Shown one piece after another: positions 18,061-31,643 of a stretch of DNA of 64,000 nt. The first letter of the stretch is position 1. Each line of letters starts with the position of its first letter. This DNA comes from Apostichopus japonicus (Eukaryota; Echinodermata; Holothuroidea; Aspidochirotida; Stichopodidae). The position numbers were made by a program, and so were the translations under genes. Location of the stretch: NCBI RefSeq assembly GCF_037975245.1, contig NC_092567.1:16671876-16735875 (forward strand), read 5' to 3'. The notes below the pieces were generated by a model. That model was not told where the DNA came from, did not search any database, and worked only from the letters and a program-made list of their open reading frames with translations.

Positions 18061-19265
18061 AAACAGTGTGAAAGTATCTGCTGATTATTATAATTGAATT
18101 GTTATTTCTTTTGAAGTAGTCAGTAGACATGTGCTGATGATTTGAGTGGCTCATAGTCCTCAACAAGCTGTATGCAAAAATATTTTAGAACTTTGCCGTG
18201 GCTAGATGCTAATTAGTGTACATCGATCATTGAATCTATATGTGCACATGTACAGTCAGTACTTTAGGTCTTTATGCGGAAATTATGAACACTATCATTT
18301 CACATTGTTTTTTCTTTGTCATGAAGTACATTACAGGGACTAATTTCGTACTGAAATTTTGTACGGTAGCTTTGAAGGCTCTGAATGGTCCTGTACAAAG
18401 TACAATGGTTCCTGTGTACACATATCCACCATATATATGTACAATACATCTTTGCACCTCTGTAGCAATTTTCCCATTTTGCATAGATGTAGCATTTTGC
18501 GATGCGATACCGGTCTCATAAATGATTCCCTGCATAATGATACCGACTTTAAGTACACCAGCAGCCGTTAAAATGATCTTTTAAGAACTACAGTACATAC
18601 TGTAGCTCATTCAGCTTTATCTCTGTAATGCCTAAATTGTGACTGTATGAGGGTACAGCTTAAGTTTTTCCAAATTTAAATGTCTTTATTTTCATAAAAT
18701 TCCACTCGTGATTAGTGTGCTGCTGCATTACGGAACTTAGCTTTGTCAAAAGTTGGCCTTTGTTAGTACCCCACATACTTCAAACTTGGAGTTGCTTGAG
18801 ACTGCATTGCTTTTAAAAAATGGGAAAGGATAAATTTACTGGGGTGAAGCTGCACTAATCTTCTATTTGTGATTTTCTATTCTACTTGTTCTACTAAGGG
18901 GAAAAAAACAAGAACGGATTCTCCCTTTACTTCTCATACAGTACATGTAAAGATGTGAAAAGGGTTCTAGAGTTTACACAACACTGCAGATAGTAAGTAC
19001 TGTACTGTCATGTGTCCTTGGAATTATTTAATAGAGTAGACCTGAAACTTTGAAGATTTGCTATCAGACTGTCACTTGCAACCTTTCTTAATAGGTGAAT
19101 GTATCTAATACAGAATTTACGATCTGAAATGGTCTGAATGGTTGTTTTAAAAATATACAGAACCAAATTTATAATACAATATCTAAAACCTCCAGTAATG
19201 GATGTAAATTAATGGAGTAGCAGCCTACTGTACATTTTGTTTGACGATCAGTGCAAATATCTAAT
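18061..19265. other. Non-coding interval, rich in TACTGTA/TACAGTA words
   Basis: I see no gene or delimited element. The words TACTGTA and TACAGTA recur conspicuously here and through about 30 kb. Confidence 0.45.
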
Positions 19266-19985
19266 TGTAGCCTGGTCGTCCGAGACGACCAGATTTGTAT
19301 TTGGACTGAAGCCAGAATCAGCTGTGGAAGTTGTATGGCAGATGACTGGTTGTTTACATTAAAATTCAGATTGCATTGTTAAGTAAATACCCACCCAACG
19401 GTGACCCAAATAGGTAAAGTGACAACAATTGGGCCCACCCCTAAAGTTGATGTTCTATTCACCAACCTACGCATCTCTCTGACTAGAGTACTACATGTAC
19501 TGTTAGTATCATGGATGTGCTCAGAAATATTTGAATGCCAGGCTGGTTTGTGTGGTAGTGTGATCCACATCTCGGTGGAGGGATATAAGGGATGGTATGT
19601 ACCCCTCCCCTTTGGAAATTTTTACAAGTACAGTTTATCCTTAGATCTATGGCAAATGGTGCAATATCTCTTACAGTATTCCAGAGCTAACTTCTATACC
19701 AAGGATTCTCCCATTTCTGGTACTGTAAGGATAAAAGTTGTTGAATTAATCATCAAAAATGGTGCCATATGGAAATGATTAAAACTACAGTTTGTGCTGG
19801 GCGGCATTCAGAACTGCTGTGCACAGCCGCCAAGCATGAGTGCATCCCTGCAGTATCGGTCATTTAAACATTATTTTGCTACATATTTTCTGGACAACCA
19901 TTTGTTGTTTGGACGACCGAAAAGTTACTCCTAGTTATCCGAGGGATTTAACCAGAAAGAAATCCTTGAAAATTTGCCCAGGTGA
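19266..19985. repeat. Interspersed repeat related to 5340-5500
   Basis: TTGTTTACATTAAAATTCAG and CTATTCACCAACCTACGCAT match the repeat in RUVBL2 intron 1. The segment opens with a small palindrome (TGGTCGTCCGAGACGACCA) and ends near GAAAATTTGCCCAGG. The borders are approximate; the 125-aa frame inside shows no domain. Confidence 0.45.
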
Positions 19986-20674
19986 TGGTTGATAATCGTA
20001 ATATTAGTAGGACAGTCAATTCAAGTACTTTCTACAGTGATTAGCTATCCTAATCTGCCTATACTACGCACGTACACATTATCCATACTGTACTGTACAT
20101 CATTCACTGTACAATTTCATCAGACTGTTTATATCTCCACCAATTGTTGCTGTCAAAATGAGTGTGTTATACCGTACATGAATATGGATACGTACATACA
20201 GACCTGTAAGCTGTCAAAAGAAATGAGAAAAGAGTACGCAATTCCGGGAAATAAAATTGCTGATGCTCACGAGAAAAATTGAGAAACGTATCGAAACACT
20301 CTTTCCGATGAGATTTTTCATACTCAAGTGCAGTTTCATTTGTCATTTAAAACTGAAAGCAATTTTATGGGTGCATGCTCAGGGAGTTGTTATTACAGTA
20401 CTTCTGCTTAAAGTACCATCAATTTGACCATGAGCAAATTTAGGAGTTGATCGCCTTAATATATAACCAGATTATTTATATGTGTATCTCTTTCGAGATC
20501 TGGCTTTAGTAATCACAAATGATTTTGAGTTGGTTAGAATCATGATTGATCTCTAGAGTAAGGCAAATATGTCACCAAAACAGAACTAGTATTTTTCGAT
20601 ACAGGTGACAAACGCCTGCAGTGGAATTACGACCTTCTTTACCGGTGTCGAACCTCTGGCCATACAATCAGCGT

Positions 20675-20765
20675 CCATAGCCTAGTGGATTGAGTGATTG
20701 TATCACTCAATCCAAAAATAATCAGATTATTGCGAAGCTGGTTCGGTTCATGTTCATGTGTGATT
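20675..20765 (+). repeat. Possible tRNA-derived SINE head
   Basis: TAGCCTAGTGG fits a pol III A box and GCTGGTTCGGTTCA, about 60 bp on, is a weak B box. The sequence does not form an intact tRNA. Confidence 0.3.
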
Positions 20766-23542
20766 AATGTAAGTCATGACGTTAGTAGTCTATAGGCATG
20801 TACAGTACAGCACAGTAAATTATTTCCAAAGTCCTGGATATGAATAGTGTTGTACATGTAGTTTTCTCTCTAAGAATGTACTCATGTATTGTTTATAAAT
20901 GTGTTCATAGTTTTTTCCCTTCATAACTGTTTTATCCCAGTCACTGCCTTTGTTAATTACAGAACTCTGTAGGAAAGGAAATTTTCTAAAATCTGCATAT
21001 ATATTTCAACACTATTATGACAGTGTACTCCACAATATGTAGACACGGGATGTTTGGTTTCTGTTTAAACCTTTCTTGGCTATCCTGACATTAAAACAAC
21101 ACTTTTGCAGTCAGAGAAATGTTCTTCAATCATGATCCAAACCACAGATTTCACTTTTTGTGGTAGAGGAACAAACTCAAGATGCTCATGCCTTCCTGTA
21201 ATTCTCACTTTGAAAAACAGTCTATTGTGTGGATCAAGGATCTTGCCAATACATTTGTTTCCCTCCTAACCACAAAGTCACTATATAGATGCTGTATTAA
21301 TGTGGGTAGGCTAGTAAAATACTACAAGCTGTGAGATGGGCTAACCTCATTGTTTATCTGTAACTTAGAGGTTAGCCAGCTACAGTACCACAGTTGAAGT
21401 TCATTGCTTTAACCAAGGGACTATCTGCAGTCTGGTTGTAGGGCATTAAAGACTTTAGGTTCCATTAATATTCTGTGGTTTCTGAGTCAGCAGAGGGTAT
21501 GAAATAAGCTGGTTAAGGTCTTCAGTGGATCTTTATATATATTGTTGGGATACAAGCACTTCTATCTGACATGAATAGGAAGAACCTAGCTAATAGGATA
21601 CTATACAATTGTACTATAATGGGTTGCCCCAGTGCTGTTAGATTCAATTAGCTTTTAAGAATGCATACATGTGCAACTTGTATAAGTGTAGTAAACTGAA
21701 CAGTCATGCATTATCGATGCCAACAGTTCAACAATAACGCCTATATATATAGTTGGGAAAGTGTATACAGTCTGGTGTCTGTGAATAAACAAAACCTGAA
21801 TGTTATGTTATTACTTTTATTAGGTGGAAGAAAAAAACCCAGCTTGAAATGAAGTAACTTTGATTTCATATCTGCATGACTGGACATTTTCTTGACCTTA
21901 CTTTAAGGTGATTATGGTGATAGATATATTGAAATACTGAATGCTTCAGTGTGCTTTTTAAAATTGTCTAAGTTACTGTACATACACAAAACACAATGCT
22001 GTAACTATGCTATGTATACAGTGTGTAAGTCCTAAAAGTGACGTATTTCCTGTGATGTTAGATCCACAGTAATATAAATATGTACAATATGCAGGTTGTT
22101 TCCATGAAACCCATGCTGATATTTGCACACATGTATGTTTATCATATTACACAATGAAGCAAGTTAGTTTCATGTTCATACAGGCTACACTATGTGCATT
22201 ATGATTCCAGTTTTAATCTACTGCCTCCAATAAAACTTTCATGGTTTCGTTATTAATATTGCTGCTGGTAGTACGAATGATGAAAACAAAATTCTACAGT
22301 ACAGTATGTGCAATCAAGGCTCACGATTATGCAATTTAATGTATAGTATTCAACTATTCATTAAATTAGATAATGTAATATTGTGTATTGTTCCTCCTGC
22401 TACATGTATATATGGCCTATAACTACTGTACCAGGAAATTCCATGCAAATTTAACTCATATTAAAGTAGTTTTACTTCTTCTTCTTTTTTAAAAATTTAT
22501 TTATTGAGCTTTGCCTAACTAAGGAAAGTTTCCCAACATGATAGAAATAAATTGGCAACATTTTGCAAGAACGATGGTGGTTGCTACAGTATAGTACATT
22601 CACTGCAAACACTTGTTGGTCATATTAACTGAGTCATAAACTATATGGTACAGTAACTACTTTAAGAACTGTGACTCTATTGGGCTGCACATTCTGACTC
22701 ATAATTATTCCTATAGATGATTCTTAAATTACTGCAAACGTCTCATATCAGAATTGACCTTATCTGGGGTTCGTATAGGTTTGAGCAAAATATGTGTACA
22801 CATACGTAGCAAAAAGTGCACATGTACTTTAAGTCTGTACTTTAGAAAATGTACTGTATGTGGGGAACATTTAACTTTAAACACAGCTCAGGCCTGCTAT
22901 TATTGCTAAATATATACAGTAGGCCTATGTTATTGTGTTGGTGATAAATATAGAGTTGTATCTACCAGAGTACAGCGTAAAGTATCAACAGTACTTTGCA
23001 TTAGTATTGAGTGTTGGAGCGTTGCAGAGCCCTAGATGTTAAGTAATTGTATGAATTTGCATAATGCACAGACTTTGCGATAGGATTTATACTATTACTG
23101 TACAGGTGCATGCAGATAACGTCGGTAGGTCAGTCCACAGCCATTTGCAGACTTTTAGGGTCATGACCCAAGATCTTTCATAAGGAATGAACTATGACTC
23201 CTCAGAATCTTTGTATGATTACCTTTGAATATTATGTACCACTAGTTACCTTTTTTTTTTAGTTGGATTTTGCCCAATTCTTGATTTTAATAATTTTAAT
23301 AATCTCCCAAACTTTGGGATGGAAAATTGTTTTATCTCCCTTTCTTGGTGAGAAACAGGTTGGAAAGTCTGGTATATATATACCAATAATACCACAGTGG
23401 TGTACTGGTGTAGAGACCAACCATGCAGTAATTTTTAGTACATGTACTGTACACACACGTACTAAAGATATGTTGTGCAGTAAAAGTGTGAACATATAAA
23501 CTTTATCTTCTTCTGTAGAGGCCTGCAGATGTAGATGACTGT
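20766..23542. other. Non-coding interval, nothing recognised
   Basis: AT-rich with many TACAGTA/TACTGTA words. No supported gene, RNA or element. Confidence 0.45.
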
Positions 23543-23550
23543 AGTATACT

Positions 23551-24336
23551 CAGTGGCGGCGGAACCGGGGGGGCTTTCTGTTTTTTCTTATGACATTTAT
23601 TTAATTCAGGGGCGTCGGAGCCGGTACGGGCAGGTCCGGCGAACGCCGGACCAATATTCACGACGCAAAAAGAAAAAAAAAAAAAAAAAAGGTAGGACTA
23701 AAAAATGGAAAAAAAATCTCTGAGGTACATGTTTCAATAATTTTCAATAATGATGACGGCAAGTAGGCTAAATGTGACTTCTCTGGCATGGCAGGGGTCT
23801 TGTTTTCAAGCTCGGGAAGTGCCATTTCCTGCAATCTGGGAGGAATATTTTCAAAATTTTCTCCATTACGCTACGCGCCAACCATGGTGGCGCGTAGCGT
23901 AGTTTGACCTACCAAACGTCCCCCCGATAATTATGATAGTTGGCCATAGGCTGAACCGCCGTACCAATCAAAAATAGCTTCCGACGCCCTTGTAATTATT
24001 GCATTTAATTGCAAGTAGTAATTTACTACACTCAAAAACGTCTTTGCGAGGACACGTCGAGTAATAGCTACTCTCTTAAAACACCATCGAATATACAAAT
24101 TACAATGTTTTTACAGATTTTTACGTGCAATCTGAGAAATTGCAGGCTTGAGACCCATGTTTTAGGGCTAGGTATTCGCAGCATAAAACACTCGGGAAGT
24201 GCCGTTTCCGGCCATCTGGGGGGTTTGAAAAACCCAAAATTTTCTTGAACGCTCCGCGCCAACCGATGGTGGCGCTCCGCTCAGATAGTCTCCACATATT
24301 AGCCCCCCCAATAATTTTCCCGTTCCGCCGCGCCTG
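23551..24336. mobile_element. Non-autonomous hAT-like transposon (786 bp) with a nested element
   Basis: Termini are CAGTGGCGGCGGAACCGG at 23551 and TTCCGCCGCGCCTG ending at 24336. The flanking 8-bp duplication AGTATACT is exact (23543-23550, 24337-24344). A second element with similar but distinct ends is inserted at 23607. A shared-module copy lies at 24190-24290. No transposase frame. Confidence 0.9.
23607..23992. mobile_element. Nested hAT-like MITE (386 bp)
   Basis: Ends are CAGGGGCGTCGGAGCCGG and GCTTCCGACGCCCTTG. A shared-module copy at 23812-23903 contains a perfect 14-bp hairpin stem (TACGCTACGCGCCA with TGGCGCGTAGCGTA). The immediate 8-bp flanks do not match; ATTTAATT left of the element reappears only 10 bp beyond the right end, so the duplication is uncertain. 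Confidence 0.65.
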
Positions 24337-24344
24337 AGTATACT

Positions 24345-27300
24345 GTATACATAATATTAGTTGCCAATGTACAGTATCAGTTTAAAGTCTCAATACGTGT
24401 GTGGCAAATTTAAACTTTGGCCTTTCCAGCTTACTATGCCACTACTGTATAAAAGTTCACTGCAAATGACACTGTTCTATGCAATTTTTCATATCATTAT
24501 AAAAATTCATTATTTTTATTGAGTTTTCTGTCGTTAAAAGTTATGAGCTGAATAAAATTTGCCAGATTTATGAACGAGTCCGTAGATTCTTCAAACTTCA
24601 ATCAAAATTTGCAAACCTGGCCCAACAGAATCGTGCGCCGATCAAATCTCTCTATTTGTTTTACGACCGTTAGGCCTAAGCTTACTTTCACTTTCGTGGC
24701 TAGTCTGTCTTAGGTTCCTGCTCTTAAATCTTTCTCTCTACAGTACATCTTAGTGATCTTACAGACGTAGCTTCCAAAATTGTGTTAATTTCTTCCATTG
24801 CAATGAATAAACAGGTGTGTTCAGACGTTTCCTCTGTGGAATTGTAAAAATTGGATCAATACAAGTATAGGACTGCGTTAAAATCTTGATCGGGTGCGTG
24901 TGTGGACTATTTTGTTTACAATTGTGTTATCAACATGCTGACATGGGCGGTCGCAGTGACTTTACGGTAAATCGGTCGCGCCATGAGGGCAACAGAAAAT
25001 AATTTTTTTTTCTTTCGATTGCGACAGCTTTTCTCCATTTAACCCACCTGGTCAGAGTGAATTTGAATTGAATCTACTTCAGAAGTTTGTTGTCTGAAAT
25101 TCAAATTCATCAGCAAACACGAATTGAGACTTTAAAATATTTTTGGGGAATTCCAGCCCACTAATCTGAGCTACTACTGTATGTCACTTGTGGAATAACT
25201 ATGTATTGAGGCATGAAAAGCAAAGCTTTCTTTTCTTCATGAACAGTACACTGTCATAATAAACACTTGTCCAGGGCATTACATAGCTTTCTGGGCCTAG
25301 TACAGTCAAGGCAATTGGAGCGAATTACTGTGTGAGCTCATGTGGTGCTTGGTGTCTAACTGGGACCCTGTGAATCTGGGGCCATATAATTATCAAAGGT
25401 CCCACTCAAATAACACATTAGAAACTTGGTGAAACAAAAAGCAGATCAAGACCTTGACAAGACCTTTGCATTGGTTTTTATCATCACTGTTAACATTCTA
25501 CCTTGCAAATATTCAAAAAAAGGTTTGATTTTTTATATAATTATAAGTTATATAACATTGAAAGTTATATATAACTGTAAAAATGTATATTACGGTACAA
25601 TTTCCGACCAGACTACAAAATATATAAATGACAGAACAGATTACGTGCGGTTACATGTATAAAGAGTATATTTATGGACTCAGAAATTTTTATATAGAAA
25701 CCTACAGATCTACTGTACTTTTGAAAAGTACTATATTTGTATTGACATAGTTACTGTTGTTGTCAGCTGCAGTGTGAGATGACAGTTTATTTGAATTGCA
25801 AAGAACCATTCTTCTGCATATTTTAGTATATGACAGGTGTCAGCCTTTTCCCGTTAATAGTTGTTATAAATTGTCGATGCAGTTCAGTGCAGTAAATGAA
25901 TATATACTCTAAAAGAGAGATCTCATACAAAATTAGCTATTTATAAACAAGAGCCATTAATTAAGCTTTATTCTACAGTATCTGTAATCAGGTTGAGATC
26001 GAATAGTGTCAAAGGCAAGTCAAACATTTTGAGAGACTTCTAAATCTGGTTTTTGCCATGTGCATGTGATCATGTTAAAATTGCACAGTTTACTGTGCGT
26101 AGCTTACTGTATATTATGTAGAGTACTACAGTACTACTTACTTATATTGTATATATGTCTGTGCAATTCTGCATAGTGGCTGGTATGTACACTACAGTAT
26201 AGTATTGTGGTACAAGGAAGCTGACATTGCATTCTAGAATCATAACATACTACTGTACTGTACATTTATCTGTTCTAGGATAGATCCATTTATGGGTAGG
26301 TAAAGATACGATAGCTGTCGCTGAGATCATTGGATTTTCTTATCTTTTTTTTACCACATTCAAGATCAAAACTGAAGTGAAATTACGTACTGTATAGTGT
26401 TCAGAGAAGTGTAACAGGATACAGCGCATTATACACACACAGCTGTACAAACATACACATAGCCAAAATAGCATTTTATGCCAAAACCACCTTTCGTGTA
26501 AACCTTGTGACATTATATGCATCTAGACATTACCCGTAGAGAGGATCTAGATAATTACCTAAAAGGCTTTTAAATAAATTAGTTTCATATAACATTATGG
26601 AAAGTACTGGAAGAATGGAAGGGTAAAGGCCATAGAGTATGTACAGTACATCAATGTGGTTTTAGCTATTCAGTTGTACAGGGAGTACGTATATATATAC
26701 TGTATGTACAGTAAAGTTCTATAAAATGTCTGTATGGGATGGATTCCGTATCATATTGGAATGATAGATTGAGCTGCAAAACCCATCAACCTCCTTAGGT
26801 TTTTAAGTCATTATGAATTGATTTTTATTTATTGGAAAAGTTCAAGTAATTTCCAGTTTTAATTATATTTATATCGTATTGTTTGGGAGGAATTTTAAGT
26901 TAACATTAACTAGCTGAATGTTTAATGGTAGAGCGGAGTATACATCTCTCTACCATTTAATGTGCTTTGTTTGTGTACTGTACATGTATAGATCTGATAA
27001 CGAAGGGACTTGTGTACTGTAGAAGCTCAATGTTTTCCTAGCTGTAATGGTCTCCTGTGTGCTGCCGTACTACGGACCAGTCTAGACAGGAATTGCCTTG
27101 CTTAGTTCACTATATACCAGAGAGCGAATTAAGACTGCATAGAGATTAGAACCGCCTTCTGTGGTATGTACATGCCTTGCTTGGCTTCATTACTACATTG
27201 TGTTCACAGCATGGGCCCATCCTGACAATCAACCCGGCCTCTACCCTGTGGGGAGCCCTCAATATGCAAAAATATTGAATTAAAGGGGCACGATATTATT

Positions 27301-28247
27301 TAACAGGGCTCCTGTAACATACAAGTATTGTGCCTCATAACGTTAAATATATACTGTAAGAGGCAGAGCATGGAAGATTTGATTGAATTATGATGTCGAC
27401 TTTGATGTGTTTTGCTGATTCGAATTCGATTTATTTTAAACCAGTATAAATATAAAATATTTATAAATAGGCATACATCAAAAAACAGTTCTTGTTAAGA
27501 TTAAACAAATGATATGGTAAATGGTAAGTGAAAGAAATAAGATTGTTAAATGGTTTAAACATAAAATGATGAAAACAGTCATTACTGAAACTATAATAAA
27601 GGTTCGAAACTATCAAATTGTATAAACATTGCTGCACGGTATATGAACGAATATCTATACAGTGCAGAGCGATGAGCGCAGAGTGCAGAGCGATGAAGGC
27701 AAACATGACTACTCTGCTGTAATTGACAGTGAATAGTTTATAATTCAGATAGGATTTCAGGTCTAATATGTGGTTACTATACAATTGATAAATATTGCGT
27801 GAAATAAATCCTTTTTATCTGAATGAATGACAAATATAAATCTGCAATATTCATTTCCCCTGTTCCCCCAGCACTCCCCCCCCCAACCAATATCCTCTTT
27901 CCCCGGTCAACTTTTCCAAGTCATGCAGACACATTTACAGTCAGCATTAGAATCTTGTTTGTGCAGTCACATTTATGTAGATGAGGAATGTTAAATGTCA
28001 AAATATGAACGCATACATCTCAGGCTCATGTAGTACTACAGGTACGTCAATGCATTTCATCTGGTTGATAAAACACAGACTGCCGGACTTGCCCTGGACC
28101 ACACACATGTATAGCATTTTATAAAAAATTCTGAATCCGAACTGCATACTTGCATTGCAGTACAGTAAATGTTGCCACCCTTCGAAGAGCTGAACTCCTG
28201 TGGAGAATGTAGTTAGCAAGTACTGAGCACAAGTATGAAAGTCTTTG
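24345..28247. other. Non-coding interval, nothing recognised
   Basis: About 3.9 kb without a supported gene. A C run at about 27870-27890 and TACTGTA/TACAGTA words are the only conspicuous features. Confidence 0.45.
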
Positions 28248-28260
28248 TTTCAAAATTAAA

Positions 28261-28425
28261 TGTGTAAAAGTAAGTAGGCCTGACGTTTCGATCCTAGCAG
28301 GATCTTCTTCAGAGGCTAAATGACAAGTACAGTAACAGAAGGGACAAAAACATGTACAGAAAACAGACAGGTTGATGAGCACGGTGAACACAATGAGATA
28401 GATGAAAGGGGATTATAAGAATCAA
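28261..28425 (-). mobile_element. Penelope-type retroposon copy with intact hammerhead-like core
   Basis: Flanked by an exact 13-bp duplication, TTTCAAAATTAAA (28248-28260, 28426-28438). The left end TGTGTAAAAGTAAG is the fixed end of the family; the right side is truncated, so in retroposon orientation (minus strand) the 5' part is missing. The body (AACAGAAGGGACAAAAACAT and following) matches the copies at 32740 and 58494. The hammerhead-like core is annotated separately. Confidence 0.82.
28279..28312 (-). ncRNA. Minimal hammerhead-ribozyme-like motif
   Basis: Read on the minus strand: CTGAAGA, a hairpin GATCCT-GCT-AGGATC, then GAAA followed by CGTC. This fits the hammerhead core order CUGANGA, stem II, GAAA, with a GUC candidate cleavage triplet. 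Stem III would be only the palindrome ACGT, as in the minimalist hammerheads reported for Penelope-like elements, which are thought to act as dimers. Activity is not shown by sequence alone. Confidence 0.6.
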
Positions 28426-28438
28426 TTTCAAAATTAAA

Positions 28439-29275
28439 GACGTTAATTATAGGGCTATAAATTTATATGAATCGTTTGTTTCTTTAACAAGCTCCCACAA
28501 CCCCAATCCCAAATCCCCACCCCCATCCCGTCCACGTCAAGATGTATCCTTGTGTGACAATGTCACATACTGTACATGTATGCGTAACTTGTATTCTACA
28601 GAAATGTTTTACCATTATCCGAGTGCTGATAGGAGCAATGCTGTTCAGGTAACATGCTCCTTGGAGGTGAACAAATTAGTACCAGTTTTGATCCTTTAAA
28701 GCCTAGTGTACTGTACAAATACAGTGGTTCTGCTTTTAAAGGCTTGTAGTCCCCAATGCATAATGACTGAAGTTATTATGATTTTAGTCTGTCATATTTC
28801 TCAGTAGGTAGGTTCAGCCTACGCCTTGCTTTCTATTACCAACACTTGGTTGTTATGAGCACTGAAAATGGGATGGTTATTACTCACAGTTTCCTGTGTG
28901 ATTTACACATTGACTATAGTAATTAGTATTGACAAGAGGTTGGCTATTACAGCATGTTCAGTTTGAACAGCCTTATAGTGCAGACTTTTGTATGTCTGAC
29001 AGTAATGTGTAAGACCAACTGTATAGTGAAAGGTCAAATCACTTTTCTATCTCCTACCAATTTTAAAAACAAACTAAAGAGAACAAAGAAAGAAAAGAGC
29101 TTCGTTGAATGAAATGAATTGTTTAGCAAGAAGTTGCTTAGCTTGGTCAAAATTTGTTGATAATTTCACAGTCAGTTTTGAAAGTTGCTGAAATGAGCAT
29201 TTAAACAAAAGGCCAACTCCCTGTTGTTGTCTGGGTTGTATAGAATGATATAGGGAGCTGCTCCCTGAAGGAAAC
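28439..29275. other. Non-coding interval, nothing recognised
   Basis: No gene or delimited element. A C-rich patch lies at 28495-28535. Confidence 0.45.
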
Positions 29276-29579
29276 AAGAGTACCAACCCCCCTCCCCCTC
29301 CCCCTCCCCCCTCCCAGCAAGACATGGGTTTGAACTTTATAGAGAACGCCACCAAGTTCTCCATCCAGGGAGCTGTTACCGAGGTAACAGATCTCTAAGT
29401 GCTCTAACTACTGTATACATGTACTGTAAAGACTGGATAGCTCAGTTTATTGGAGTAGCACAGGATCCCGAGGTCAGGCTGCATCCAGTCTGTATGCTGG
29501 ATACAGTAGATCTGATGAACCCGTGATGTTGGCTTGCTAATAAAATCGGTGGTGGCTAGATGGCAGAAGTTCAGAACTT

Positions 29580-29648
29580 ATGGGGGTGGGGATGGGGGGC
29601 GGGGAATGGGGAGGTGGGAGAATGGGGTGGGGAGGGGAGTGGGAGAAC
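29580..29648 (+). other. G-rich tract with quadruplex potential
   Basis: About 65 bases with many runs of three to six G separated by one to four bases, well beyond the four-run requirement for a G-quadruplex. No gene is adjacent; the function is unknown. Confidence 0.7.
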
Positions 29649-31047
29649 AGACAGTGGCCATGCAGTAAAGTTAACTCAGTCTGTGATTTATTATACAATA
29701 TATATTTATTGGTTTTAGACTGTGATAAACGAGGGTGATTACGTTGTCGTCATGACTACCGTACAGAGTGAATACTGTACTCACATTACTTACGGCTCTA
29801 CGAGCTGCAGTATAATCTGCCTCCAGCATTTTACCACAAGGTGAAAAAGTGTCTGAAAGTATTTTCCATATTGTGCTGACTCTATAACAGTATTGTGGAT
29901 TTCATTCATTCATTTGAGTAACTGTTTTAATGCTCCTGTACACGTTAGCAGGGTAAGATGTAAAACATCTTGGACCAGGTTTGATCTGTCTATGTAGTCG
30001 TTTGGACTCGGGAAATACTGGTGACTTGTGATCAGCACTGCTGTTTATAACGACCTACAGTAAAGAAGGAAATCATAAGATCTGTATTTCGTTTGACGCG
30101 CAAGTACAGTACTGTATCAGGAAATCCAATTTTATTGATGTGATCTTTGGCTGTGATTTGGAGCAAATCTTTAGAAGGAAATCTGCTTTTGTTTGACAGA
30201 CAAGTTCTGTCTTTGGCTATATGAAGCAAGTCAAAGAATTTTATGCTAGAAGGAAGTATAATTTTATCAATGGCATGGAATAATGGGTTGTTTGGCAGGC
30301 AAATATCACTGGTTGTCAACTGTTATATATCTAGAGCTCAGAGGGTCAGGGTCAAATTGCTGTTGACAAAACAAGAAGGATACAGTCTAAGTTCATGTAA
30401 TATGTTGCATTTCAGTCTATTTATAGAGCTCTACTATAACATGAAATTCAATAACCTCAAAAATTTGGAAGAGTTTCACATATCACAGCAATTTTACCAT
30501 CTAAAAACTAAACTTTAGAGTATCAAAACGCGATGGACAAAATTTTGAATTAATTTTTTTATATTTCCTGATTTTAGAAAACATTTTTAAAACTTTTATT
30601 GTTTTATTAATTTAAGCCTCAAAGAATGAGCACCAAGATAATAAAAGGAACTTTATCATCCTACTGTAGCTGTAGCTAATCTATAGAACTTTAAATCATT
30701 TTAATTGAATTCCATCCCTCACGCACGAACATTTTTGACTGCAATCACCATTTTTGTCTAAGGAAACGCAACTTTTGCAAGTTTCTACTACACTGTACTA
30801 TAGAACATAATTACATAATTACAGTAGGTGCAGTGATTAATTAATTAATTAATTTATGAATTACTTAATTAGACTCAATTAAACCAGAGACAATAGGGTC
30901 ACTTTTTAATCTCCTCGTTATAGCTAACGAGGAAATAAGACTCAGTACAGGATACATTATATATGTTGGTTTGCTTGCATTGTGAAGTAAACAGTGTGTT
31001 TATATTTGGGTTGCCTGATTTTTCTAAATTCGGTTGAAAGATGCAGG
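29649..31047. other. Non-coding interval, nothing recognised
   Basis: AT-rich; contains TTAATTAATTAATTAATT at about 30838. No supported gene. Confidence 0.45.
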
Positions 31048-31055
31048 CTCAGTAC

Positions 31056-31643
31056 GGTAACATCCCTATGTTCCGACATCTCTATGTTCCGACAAAAGAA
31101 CAAATTCGGAGCTATTTTTTTTTATCCAAAAATTTCTTTGTACCAAGAAAACTAGTTTTGTGACCCCAATTTTTTAGGACCAATTTTTTTGGGGGACTCA
31201 AATTTTTTGGACCCAAATTTTTTCGGACCCAATGTTTTTGGGGGACTCAATTTTTTTGGACCCCCATTTTTTCGGACCCAATGTTTTTGGGGGACTCAAT
31301 TTTTTTGGACCCCCATTTTTTTGGACCCAATTTTTGTTGGGGTACTTAATTTTGGTCCCAAAAATTTTTGGTCCGAACAAATTTGGTCAGAAAACATGTT
31401 GGTCACAAAAAATGTTGGTCCCCAAGAAATTGGGTCCAAAAAAATTTTAGTCCAAAAAAATGTTGGTCCGAAAAAATTCGGATCGAAAAAATCTAGGTAA
31501 AAAAAAATATGAGTCCGAATATATTGTCGGAACATAGAGACGTCGGAACATAGAGACGTCGGAACATAGAGACGTCGTAACATAGAGACGTCGGAACATA
31601 GAGACGTCGGAACATAGAGACGTCGGAACATAGAGATGTAACC
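31056..31643. mobile_element. Fold-back element with 8-bp target duplication (588 bp)
   Basis: Terminal inverted repeats are GGTAACATCCCTATGTTCCG on the left and CGGAACATAGAGATGTAACC on the right. An exact 8-bp duplication, CTCAGTAC, flanks it (31048-31055, 31644-31651). Inside, the left half is tandem copies of TTTTTTGGACCCAA-like units and the right half is the opposite sense (TTGGTCCNAAAAAA). A 16-bp repeat (GTCGGAACATAGAGAC) is present about seven times on the right and twice on the left. Reading frames here are repeat translations. Confidence 0.88.

Noticed and set aside
28439-31047. Candidate gene frames of 90-96 aa
   Set aside because: No conserved motif, poor composition, and antisense overlaps; consistent with chance open frames.
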